Shown here piece after piece: positions 7,361-13,943 of a stretch of 22,566 bases of DNA. Origin of the DNA: a virus; IMG/VR virus record IMGVR_UViG_3300032177_000076, positions 1 to 22,566 of that record. One strand, written 5' to 3'. A program made the translations under genes and the position numbers. The first letter of the stretch is position 1. Each line of letters begins with the position of its first letter. Under the pieces are notes generated by a model. The model searched no databases and was not told where the DNA came from. It saw only the letters and a list, made by a program, of their open reading frames with translations.

Positions 7361-7388
7361 CAGACATCAGACTTCAGACTTCAGACTT
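7361..7388. repeat. 7-bp tandem repeat (CAGACTT x4)
   Basis: CAGACAT followed by three perfect CAGACTT units lies in the 53-bp gap between the tail-tube stop and the tape-measure start, in the tape-measure leader. The array is slippage-prone and could change leader length. Confidence 0.85.
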
Positions 7389-7395
7389 CTAACCT

Positions 7396-8295
7396 CTAAG
7401 CGATTGTGATGATCTTGTTGGCGCCGGCGAGCGTTAACGGGGTGCCGGTTAAATTGGCCACATCGAATCTACCGGTGTGTTCGGTAAAGCCCAGGCCGCC
7501 GCCGCCGGAGGAGTCGAACGAATTGAAGTCCGCGTTGGCAATTGTGAGGGTCTTACTGGCCGCGCCCTGGCCCTGGCGGATTGACAGGACAAGGGCGGCG
7601 GGAGCTGCGACCGTCAGCCGCTGAGCCAGCAGGGTAGCGGTTGCGATGGAGGAATCCTGGAAGGTGATCGAGCCGGCGGCGGTCATGGCGTCCAGGTCGG
7701 CGTCAACGCAGGTGTAGCCGACATCGCCATCGTTGCACGCCTTGCTGAGCGGGATGGTGAGCGTGAAAGAAAAGGCGGTTACGTGGTAGATCGGCACGGC
7801 GGCGTGCAGTGCGGTGAGGATTCGAAGGCCGCCCCACGCGGCGGCAAGATAGCTGGGCTTGGCCTGGCCGTCGAGCAGCGCCCACATATCGGCGATACCC
7901 TTGGTCTCATCGGCCGCCCGGCACTCGAAGTCGTACGAGCAGACGGCGTAACCCTCCTTGGTTAAGGTGATGGTTACGTTGTGGATGACCGGCTTGGTTA
8001 TGGTATGCTTTATGTAGCCGGTGGTCTCGGCGATCCCGGCCCGTCGTTCAAAAAAAACTTTCGTACCGACGGTCCCGGTCAGCAGGTCAACCGCGTGGAC
8101 CCAGTCCTGGGTTACAATCGTGCCACGGACGAACTGGCACTCTTTATCCTTAACGGGCAGGGCTAGCCCGTCCGGGGTGGATTTGGCGATTACATCATAG
8201 CCGCTGTTTATTCGGGCGGTCATAACGCCGCCGACGTCAACTCCGTTAACGACTACGCCCTGCGGGGTCTTGACTCTTTGATTTACGGTAGCCAT
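7396..8295 (-). CDS. Major tail tube protein
   Basis: A 299-aa protein directly upstream of the tape measure, the usual place of the major tail protein. The first ~200 residues are beta-rich and suit a tail-tube fold (VTITLTKEGYAVCSYDFECRA, AFSFTLTIPLSKACND). The C-terminal ~90 residues, with GGGGLGF and NLTGTPLTLAGANKIITIA, look like an added Ig-like decoration. AAGGAG lies 8 nt before the ATG, in the loop of an A/T hairpin (8299-8314). Assignment is by position and fold type; I do not recognise a named family. Confidence 0.75.
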   Translation of the reverse strand: MATVNQRVKTPQGVVVNGVDVGGVMTARINSGYDVIAKSTPDGLALPVKDKECQFVRGTIVTQDWVHAVDLLTGTVGTKVFFERRAGIAETTGYIKHTITKPVIHNVTITLTKEGYAVCSYDFECRAADETKGIADMWALLDGQAKPSYLAAAWGGLRILTALHAAVPIYHVTAFSFTLTIPLSKACNDGDVGYTCVDADLDAMTAAGSITFQDSSIATATLLAQRLTVAAPAALVLSIRQGQGAASKTLTIANADFNSFDSSGGGGLGFTEHTGRFDVANLTGTPLTLAGANKIITIA

Positions 8296-8298
8296 TGT

Positions 8299-8314
8299 TT
8301 AAACTCCTTTTTAA
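8299..8314 (-). promoter_or_regulatory. Shine-Dalgarno in hairpin hexaloop, tail-tube gene
   Basis: On the transcript TTAAA-AAGGAG-TTTAA forms a 5-bp perfect but A/T-only stem with the ribosome binding site in a hexaloop containing GGA. The stem is weak, so this is the least certain of the four such sites. Confidence 0.4.
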
Positions 8315-8322
8315 GCAGATAG

Positions 8323-8808
8323 TTAGCCGGTTCGGTCGGCGGTAAAGTTCATCTGGATTTGCCGGACTTTCGGCCGGTCGATTACTAACGTTGTGCCCTG
8401 GAATTTCAGGTCATCGCATTTAACGGTCGCATCGGACGGCCGCTCGTGATCGATCGCGGCGATAACGAGCTGCTCGATCTTATTTGTTCCGAGGTGGGTG
8501 GGATCGCCGAACCGGGCGACGCCCGGGCTTGTACTGATGACGCCGATGGCTACCGCGAATTCGAGCGGCTGTCGCAGGTCATCGCCGCCCTCGCGAAAGG
8601 CGTACTGGGGGACGTAGGCTACGAAGGCGAACGGCGCGTAACGGATAAACGCCTCGGCGCCGGATTGGTCGGCGGAGACCTGACCAGTCCACAGTTCGGC
8701 GGTCTTGAAGACCTTGTTGCCGGCCAGTGAAGAGCCGGAGTTGGTCAGGGCCGCGAGCGTGTCGGCGATCCATTGTTCGATAATCGAAGTTTCGCTGCCA
8801 TCGTGCAT
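8323..8808 (-). CDS. Tail terminator / head-tail joining protein, Mu gp37-like (DUF1834-like)
   Basis: A 161-aa protein between the gpG/gp10-like gene and the tail-tube gene, where tail terminators are encoded. The layout resembles Mu gp37-type proteins: an N-terminal amphipathic helix (IIEQWIADTLAALTN), a strand AFVAYVPQYAF, a central VAIGVISTSPGVARFGDP segment, a helix LGTNKIEQLVIAAIDHE, then terminal strands. It should cap the tail tube and join it to the head. The sequence similarity I can judge by eye is modest; the gene order is the stronger argument. Confidence 0.55.
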   Translation of the reverse strand: MHDGSETSIIEQWIADTLAALTNSGSSLAGNKVFKTAELWTGQVSADQSGAEAFIRYAPFAFVAYVPQYAFREGGDDLRQPLEFAVAIGVISTSPGVARFGDPTHLGTNKIEQLVIAAIDHERPSDATVKCDDLKFQGTTLVIDRPKVRQIQMNFTADRTG

Positions 8809-8809
8809 T

Positions 8810-9403
8810 TTAGTTTACATCCTTTATCTCGGAGATCGAATCTTCAATGGCTTTGCCGATATCATCGAGCGATTCCATGACACCATCGTAAAGCGCGCCT
8901 GTGCCCTGGACGAATACGCTGGTGACCAGGACGAATAGCGGGCGGAACTTACCCCGCTTGCCGTTTCTGCGGCCAAACAGGAGCTGGCCTTTGCTCTCCA
9001 CAAAAAAACCATCTTCCACCTGGCGGGGCGATGAGTATTTGGGGACGCCGGCGCCGGTGAGGTTCTCGCCGATCGGGATCGCAAGGAACCTGCCTGTTTT
9101 CGGGCGAATGGTCATCTGCTCATCGCCGAGCAGCCACTTGTATCGGTCAACTGTCGAGCCATCGGGTACGCCGACGACCAGGTGGAGAGGACCGGTCATC
9201 CAACTGGCAAGCTCGCGGGCCAGGCCGCCGCTGCGGCGTTTGAGCGACTGGCCGGAAAGGTAGTCGCGGGCGGTCTTGCCAACGGCGATCTTCCCGCCGG
9301 TCGCCATACCTTTGGAGGCAGCGGCCTCGATGTCGCGGCCGAGCGCGAGTAGCTCATCGCGGACGCGATTATATTCGGGGCCGAGTTGTATCGTAATCAG
9401 CAT
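8810..9403 (-). CDS. Head-tail connector / virion morphogenesis protein (gpG/HK97 gp10-like)
   Basis: A 197-aa protein with an N-terminal helix, then GKTARDYLSGQSLKRRSGGLARELASWM, a loop with TIRPKTGRFLAIPI, and SSPRQVEDGFFV. This IRPK..G..LAIPI pattern with a following PR is characteristic of phage minor structural proteins in the gpG/HK97-gp10 group, which join the head connector to the tail. The start overlaps the end of the upstream connector gene by 7 bp and its stop abuts the next gene, so the three joining proteins are translationally linked. Confidence 0.7.
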   Translation of the reverse strand: MLITIQLGPEYNRVRDELLALGRDIEAAASKGMATGGKIAVGKTARDYLSGQSLKRRSGGLARELASWMTGPLHLVVGVPDGSTVDRYKWLLGDEQMTIRPKTGRFLAIPIGENLTGAGVPKYSSPRQVEDGFFVESKGQLLFGRRNGKRGKFRPLFVLVTSVFVQGTGALYDGVMESLDDIGKAIEDSISEIKDVN

Positions 9404-10356
9404 AACGGATGCTTTATGTAGTTGGCCAGGATATCCTGGACCATGGGTAATAATTGCATGGGCGACGATTTGGCGATTGAGCCGCCGGTGTAAGAGACGG
9501 CCGTAAGGCCGATATCATCTTTACGTTTGAAGATAAAACATGATTGCTCGATGGCCGCCTCACGCAGGTCGTTTGGCAGGGCGGTTTCCCCGACGCCCGG
9601 GACCTGGCCGGCAGGGCAATAGCCGCCGCGATATATGACCTGGATTGCATCATCGACCATCGGCCACGCGAGGCCGAGGCGGTAGAGGATGCCGGTGGAT
9701 CCGCCGGTGATGAGGCGGTATTCGGTATTGGCGACCAGGGCGGCGGCGGAATCGAAAGCCCAGTCGATGGCGATCTTGACGCTCGCGATGGAGGCGGTTG
9801 GGTAATAGTTAAGCTGGAGCCGCGTACCGTAACCGCCGAAATATTCGGTTACATTGGCGGCGGTGATGATCAGCGGCCGGGCTATGTGCGATTCGAATAC
9901 CGATGTGACAGATGTAATTATACGGCCGATGGTCTGGTCGTTATCGGTATCGGCGGCGGCGATGCCGAGCCGGTCCTTGACATCGGTCAGCGTCGCGAGC
10001 TTACCGGTCGAAGTGGTCGCTGTGAGCTGGGCGGTAGCGGTGGTATCTTTATCCCCGGCGCAGACGGCCCGAACACGAACGAACGCGGCCGACTCCGTGA
10101 AGGTCCCTACCGCCGCCTTGCCAGTAGAGATCGGGACGGCTGGGACGCCGGCGTGCTGATCGGTGAGGATGGTTGTACCACCATCGGAAGAGGTGTCGAT
10201 CTGGATATCGGTAAGGTCGTCGGCGCTGCCGCCGCCGGCGTTGGCAATGGTCAGCGTAAAACCGCTGACAGCCTCAATATTGGTCCAGTCGATAAGCGTG
10301 GCGAGCGAATCGCCTACGGTTGCCGGGGCGGATGTCATTGCTACAAGCTCAGGCAT
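9397..10356 (-). CDS. Head-tail connector (HK97 gp6-like) with extra N-terminal beta domain
   Basis: A 319-aa protein. The C-terminal ~200 residues, from TLTDVKDRLGIAAADTDNDQTIGRIITSVTS onward in two helices, match the gp6-like connector pattern: an N-terminal DVKxRL helix, a long second helix ending IARPL, strands EYFGGYGTRLQL, and a terminal LREAAIEQSCFIFKRKD helix. Normal gp6 proteins are ~100-200 aa. The first ~115 residues are an additional Thr/Ala/Gly-rich beta domain resembling an Ig-like or surface-exposed module. AGGGAAA lies 8 nt before the ATG. It should form the ring below the portal. Confidence 0.75.
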   Translation of the reverse strand: MPELVAMTSAPATVGDSLATLIDWTNIEAVSGFTLTIANAGGGSADDLTDIQIDTSSDGGTTILTDQHAGVPAVPISTGKAAVGTFTESAAFVRVRAVCAGDKDTTATAQLTATTSTGKLATLTDVKDRLGIAAADTDNDQTIGRIITSVTSVFESHIARPLIITAANVTEYFGGYGTRLQLNYYPTASIASVKIAIDWAFDSAAALVANTEYRLITGGSTGILYRLGLAWPMVDDAIQVIYRGGYCPAGQVPGVGETALPNDLREAAIEQSCFIFKRKDDIGLTAVSYTGGSIAKSSPMQLLPMVQDILANYIKHPLC

Positions 10357-10418
10357 AAGTGCTTTCCCTAATAAAATCAGAAGTCAGATATTAGTTTTAT
10401 AACGCTTTTTTTCGGTAG

Positions 10419-11096
10419 TTAGCTCCCGGATGAAACTGTTTGTCCGCCGGCGTTGTCTGCATCTTCCGGCCCACTGTCGGCTGGGGCTGAGTTGTCGGCA
10501 GGGGCTTCGCTGACCGGTTCATCTTGTTTTGGCTGATCATCATATTTGGATAGCTCCTGTTTGGCCTGGTTGGCGGCCAGGCGGGCATCTTCGGCGGTTC
10601 TGGATTGCAGGTCAACTTCGGCCTCGGCGGCCATGTACAGACCGTTCAGCTTCATAGTCGTCAGCCTGGCGGTTTCCACTTGCTTGTTCAACTCTTCGAG
10701 CCTGGCGGTTTGCCTGGCAAAGCTGGCGATGGCTTTGTTGTTTGTTTTACCCGCGAGTTTAGTGACTGTATTCTCGCAATCACTTTGCTCTTCGAGCAGC
10801 GTTTTGTGGCTACTATATGCTGTGTGATATGCCTGCTTTGCATCGCAAGCGATCCTTACTGCGGTGGCGACCTTGTCGGCGGCGAGGATGGATTCCTGCT
10901 GGAGTCGCAGGAATGTTTGCTGGGCCTGCTCGCGGTCGCGGGCGGCCTGGTCAACGCCGGCCTCCCAGGGCGAGACGGCTGGCTCGTAAACATCCGCAGG
11001 CAAACTATCAAGAGCATCTTCGGTCACATCGCGAAGCTCACCCTTGAGGTACATATTGACGCCTTGGTTGCAGGTTTTCATGATTCTTATCCACAT
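10419..11096 (-). CDS. Coiled-coil structural-region protein, function unknown
   Basis: A 225-aa protein. Residues ~45-190 are a long Ala/Gln/Glu/Lys-rich coiled coil, and the last ~35 residues are a Pro/Asp/Ser-rich, probably disordered, acidic tail. It lies between the candidate decoration protein and the connector. The ATG at 11096 has AAAGGA 8 nt upstream; a second ATG five codons later is also possible. It could be a scaffold-like or head-completion protein, but head phages with a capsid delta domain normally need no separate scaffold. No family recognised. Confidence 0.7.
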   Translation of the reverse strand: MWIRIMKTCNQGVNMYLKGELRDVTEDALDSLPADVYEPAVSPWEAGVDQAARDREQAQQTFLRLQQESILAADKVATAVRIACDAKQAYHTAYSSHKTLLEEQSDCENTVTKLAGKTNNKAIASFARQTARLEELNKQVETARLTTMKLNGLYMAAEAEVDLQSRTAEDARLAANQAKQELSKYDDQPKQDEPVSEAPADNSAPADSGPEDADNAGGQTVSSGS

Positions 11097-11146
11097 AGTT
11101 TTAGTCCTTTATTTCTTATCGTTTGATATATAGCGGTTTAACAAGA

Positions 11147-11191
11147 GTCACGGGGGACGCAGGTGCGTAGGATGCTCTGCGCCCCCGTGAC
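11147..11191. terminator. Long hairpin (15-bp stem) between head genes
   Basis: GTCACGGGGG-A-CGCAG (11147-11162) pairs with CTGCG-CCCCCGTGAC (11177-11191), perfect except for one bulged A, around a 14-nt loop. It occupies the 107-bp gap after the candidate decoration gene on the minus strand. On the minus strand it is followed by only a weak T-rich stretch (TCTTGTT), so it could act as an attenuator, an RNase III site or a 3'-end stabiliser for the abundant capsid mRNA. Confidence 0.6.
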
Positions 11192-11203
11192 ATACAATTC
11201 AAA

Positions 11204-11656
11204 TTACACGACGATCAGCTCGGTCAGACCCTGACCGGCGGCGTTTGCCGGGCCGTTGCCGTCGGGCCGCGAGAGTACGGCCTCGATGCACAAGTTGGCA
11301 CCGTTGGTCCCGTCGCCGGCGTGCGGGACATTGACCTGCATGTACCTCTTGTGAGTTTTGGTCAGGTCAATATCGATCGCGAAAATTTTGTCATCTTCCG
11401 TGGCGGCAATCGCGTCCGCCAGGGCGGCGCCAGTAACGGCGGTGTAGGTGCCGCCGGTAGTGTCGCACTCCTCTACGTACGGGGCGGTGCCTTCGGCGGT
11501 TGAGCCGATGGCGGCGTCCAGGGTTCCCACGAGGAACTTAACGCGAAGATGGCCCCAGCCGGCGGTGTCAACGTAGGTGTTGCCGGCGAAGTCTCCGTTG
11601 TCCTTTAACTGCGGGGGCAGCAGTAAGGCGGATTTCGTTTGCTGTGTCTCGATCAT
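11204..11656 (-). CDS. Candidate capsid decoration/stabilisation protein
   Basis: A 150-aa, beta-rich, Thr/Gly/Ala-rich protein directly after the major capsid gene, the typical place of decoration proteins. Stretches such as GHLRVKFLVGTLDAAIGSTAEGTAP and KRYMQVNVPHAGDGTNGANLCIEAVLSRP (quoted only in part as motifs) suggest a jelly-roll-like virion protein seen in many phages. The ATG at 11656 is chosen over an upstream TTG because TTTGGAG lies 9 nt before it. The function is inferred from position and composition. Confidence 0.65.
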   Translation of the reverse strand: MIETQQTKSALLLPPQLKDNGDFAGNTYVDTAGWGHLRVKFLVGTLDAAIGSTAEGTAPYVEECDTTGGTYTAVTGAALADAIAATEDDKIFAIDIDLTKTHKRYMQVNVPHAGDGTNGANLCIEAVLSRPDGNGPANAAGQGLTELIVV

Positions 11657-11744
11657 TTCTGATATCTCCAAATAAAAGTAATGTTTTTTTAGTGACTTTT
11701 AACGACTGGTTAACCGGCCGTTAAACACTCATTTGTCAACCGCA

Positions 11745-13073
11745 TCAAGATGCGGCGGTGATCAGGCCGCAGATCGGCCCGGCATTGGTCGTATCGCCGA
11801 CCCCGTGAACGGTTGGGGCGACCCGCTCGGTGCCACGAATGCCGATCTGGTCCGAATCGAAGTATCGCTCGGTCGAGCGGGTGATAGTGATCTTTCTCCG
11901 GTCGCCCAGGTAAGACCCGAGCTTGAGATTGCCGAGAATCGAGCATATCTGGCTGTTGGCCTCAACCTTGGGCATGGCGGAGCAGAGGCGGACCGGGTAG
12001 CCCAGGAAGGTCCTCTGGCGGGTGACGGACCCGGTGAGAATCTCATTTGCGTTGACCCCGCCGGCGGCCAGGGCGAGCCGGACCATGACGCTGTAATAAA
12101 TCTTGCGGGAATTGTACCACTTGAGATTAATGCCATCATCGGCATAGTCCGGGACGATGGAAAGAACATCCTCAAAGTTGGCCAGGGTCAGCTCACTGTA
12201 GAGGTTGCCGGCGCCGACAACGAGTGACTTAATGTTGGCGATGGTCGCAGATACCTTCAACAAGGCGCCGGTGATGCCTACGTGGCCAAAGTAGGTGCTG
12301 CTACCATCACCTGAAAATCCGCAGAGGTCTTCCTGCTTGGCGAACGCCATGCCGATCAGCGTGCCGATCAGCTCGCCTATGGCGATGGCCGAATCTTCGT
12401 TCAGTTCCGAATCGATGGCCGTCAGGGTGATCCATTTCTTGGCGTTCATCCCGACGGTCTGGAAGCCCGGATCGGAAAGGGTGGGGACGACGCCGGCGCC
12501 AGGACAATAAACAGTAAGGCCCGACGCGAGGTTGGGTGCGATGGCGCTGTCGGAGGCCATTGGGTACTCGATAGATTCCTGCCGGAAGATTCCGTATTTG
12601 TCGATCAGCAGGATAAGGTTGGGGATAAGCTCGGTGGGGACAAGAATGCCGCCGGTCGAGCCGACATCCTCGCCCATTGCCTTTTCATTTTTTTCGCAGA
12701 ACTGTTTAAGTTCGACTCCATTGCTTTCCAGCGCAGCCTTGGCGGCCACGTGGCCACAGGAGGCCAGGACAAATAAGCCGGCCAGCCTGGCGGTGTCCAG
12801 GCTGCCCCAGACCCCGTTGTACGCCCCGTCCGGCGACTTAATGGCGGCAAAGCGGTTGGACCGGAGGTGCTTGATCTGGCTTTGCAGATCGTCGTTATAC
12901 TTCTTGATCTGTTCTATCTCGGTTGTGGCGGTCTGGAGGGCCGCTTTATTCTGGGCCACTGAGTCGGCTATCGCATCGTCGATGGCTTTTCTAAGCTCAC
13001 CCCTGGTAGCCAGGCCCTTGGCGGTGTCACGCAACATAAGTTCTATCTTTTGCTGTAGTTCTAGATCGGTCAT
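11745..13073 (-). CDS. Major capsid protein, HK97 fold
   Basis: A 442-aa HK97-type capsid protein. Residues ~1-75 are a helical, coiled-coil delta (scaffolding) domain. A protease cleavage region is expected near GEDVGSTGGILVPTEL (~134-149). The mature part contains the E-loop/P-domain style sequence YGIFRQESIEYPMAS, the long spine helix ELIGTLIGMAFAKQEDLCGFSGDG, and the terminal SYLGDRRKITITRSTERYFDSDQIGIRGTERV segment typical of the A and P domains. It follows the prohead protease and precedes the connector genes, the standard HK97 order. AAAAAGGA is upstream of the ATG. Confidence 0.95.
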   Translation of the reverse strand: MTDLELQQKIELMLRDTAKGLATRGELRKAIDDAIADSVAQNKAALQTATTEIEQIKKYNDDLQSQIKHLRSNRFAAIKSPDGAYNGVWGSLDTARLAGLFVLASCGHVAAKAALESNGVELKQFCEKNEKAMGEDVGSTGGILVPTELIPNLILLIDKYGIFRQESIEYPMASDSAIAPNLASGLTVYCPGAGVVPTLSDPGFQTVGMNAKKWITLTAIDSELNEDSAIAIGELIGTLIGMAFAKQEDLCGFSGDGSSTYFGHVGITGALLKVSATIANIKSLVVGAGNLYSELTLANFEDVLSIVPDYADDGINLKWYNSRKIYYSVMVRLALAAGGVNANEILTGSVTRQRTFLGYPVRLCSAMPKVEANSQICSILGNLKLGSYLGDRRKITITRSTERYFDSDQIGIRGTERVAPTVHGVGDTTNAGPICGLITAAS

Positions 13074-13112
13074 GTCAATTATTCCTTTTTGTTTTTCGCG
13101 GGGTCGAATCCC

Positions 13113-13134
13113 AATCGCAACACGTGTTGCGATT
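13113..13134. repeat. Perfect 22-bp palindrome between protease and capsid genes
   Basis: AATCGCAACAC followed by its exact complement GTGTTGCGATT, with no spacer, overlaps the protease stop codon. It lies in the 59-bp gap before the capsid gene. It has no T-run, so it is either an RNA hairpin boosting capsid mRNA or a dyad DNA-binding site. Confidence 0.7.
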
Positions 13135-13942
13135 ACGATAATAAGTTGAACCCACTTTTGAGGTTACTAACTATTGTTTCTAACATTTTTTCCAACTGCC
13201 GCTCGGTTATGTCCTCATTGCCTGCAGGGACGGGCCGGTCGGGAGAGTCGCCGAGCATTAACTCTCTCGCAAGCTCGCCATGGTCATGGCAAAGGAGCGA
13301 TTTGATTTCTTCGAGATCATCGTGAATCTGAATGATGGTTTCGTTCTCGTTAAGCCAGATGGTGATCTGGCCTTTGATTGCGTCGGCGACAGTATCGGCG
13401 ACAGCCTTGACATCGAGCGGGGCGTTATCGTCGAGTATCCATCCTTTTTTGGCGAGTGCCTCGCGATTGGCCCCGATGAGGACGCAGGATATCTCGACCA
13501 GCTCGAGCTTGGTTATGATGAATATATGCCCGTTCTTCTCGGTCTGCTCTTCGTGCCCATCGAGCGGGATAAAGCCAATGGAGACCGCTCGCATGTGTTT
13601 GTCCCGGTACAATATCCAATACTCTTCCGCCAGTTCGGTCGTGGCGAAGATAAGGTCCATCTCGCAGATGTGCGCGGTAGCGCGGAAGGAGTCGGTATCC
13701 CACGAGCCGACCACGGGAGGCATCCCATTTTCAAGTTTGAGTTTGTGGCAGGCGGGGCAGATGGGATTTTTGGCGAAGTCCTTGATCGCCGCCGCGATAG
13801 CGGGCATCTCGATTCGCTCGTTGTCACGGTCGATTTTATCAGATGAGATAACGAATCGGATGGTGCGAGTTTCCGTATTGATGCCCTTCTCGGCAACGTA
13901 GCCCAGGAAGTGCCGAACATCTTTTGTGTTTAAAGGTTGCAT
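13133..13942 (-). CDS. Prohead protease (HK97/U35-type)
   Basis: A 269-aa serine protease that cleaves capsid delta domains during head maturation. The fold begins with RTIRFVISSDKIDRDNERI. A likely catalytic His is His66 in NPICPACHKL, with PPVVGSW following. The catalytic Ser is Ser121 in MRAVSIGFIPL, the family's hallmark VSIGF motif. Conserved strands LELVEISCVLIGANREAL follow. Residues after ~165 form a helical C-terminal extension. It starts one base after the portal stop codon, giving tight coupling, and is followed by the major capsid gene. Confidence 0.92.
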   Translation of the reverse strand: MQPLNTKDVRHFLGYVAEKGINTETRTIRFVISSDKIDRDNERIEMPAIAAAIKDFAKNPICPACHKLKLENGMPPVVGSWDTDSFRATAHICEMDLIFATTELAEEYWILYRDKHMRAVSIGFIPLDGHEEQTEKNGHIFIITKLELVEISCVLIGANREALAKKGWILDDNAPLDVKAVADTVADAIKGQITIWLNENETIIQIHDDLEEIKSLLCHDHGELARELMLGDSPDRPVPAGNEDITERQLEKMLETIVSNLKSGFNLLS

Positions 13943-13943
13943 T

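Noticed and set aside
9544-10371. A long plus-strand frame (275 aa) opposite the connector gene
   Set aside because: Antisense to a well-supported structural gene; Gly/Asp-rich composition is what the complement of Ala/Thr/Val codons gives.
11740-11755. Small inverted repeat CCGCATC-AA-GATGCGG at the capsid gene stop, considered as a terminator
   Set aside because: Not followed by a T-run on the minus strand and the loop is too small; the next gene must be transcribed through it.
13100-13112. GGGGTCGAATCCC resembles a tRNA T-arm
   Set aside because: No acceptor, D or anticodon arms around it and it lies inside the head operon.
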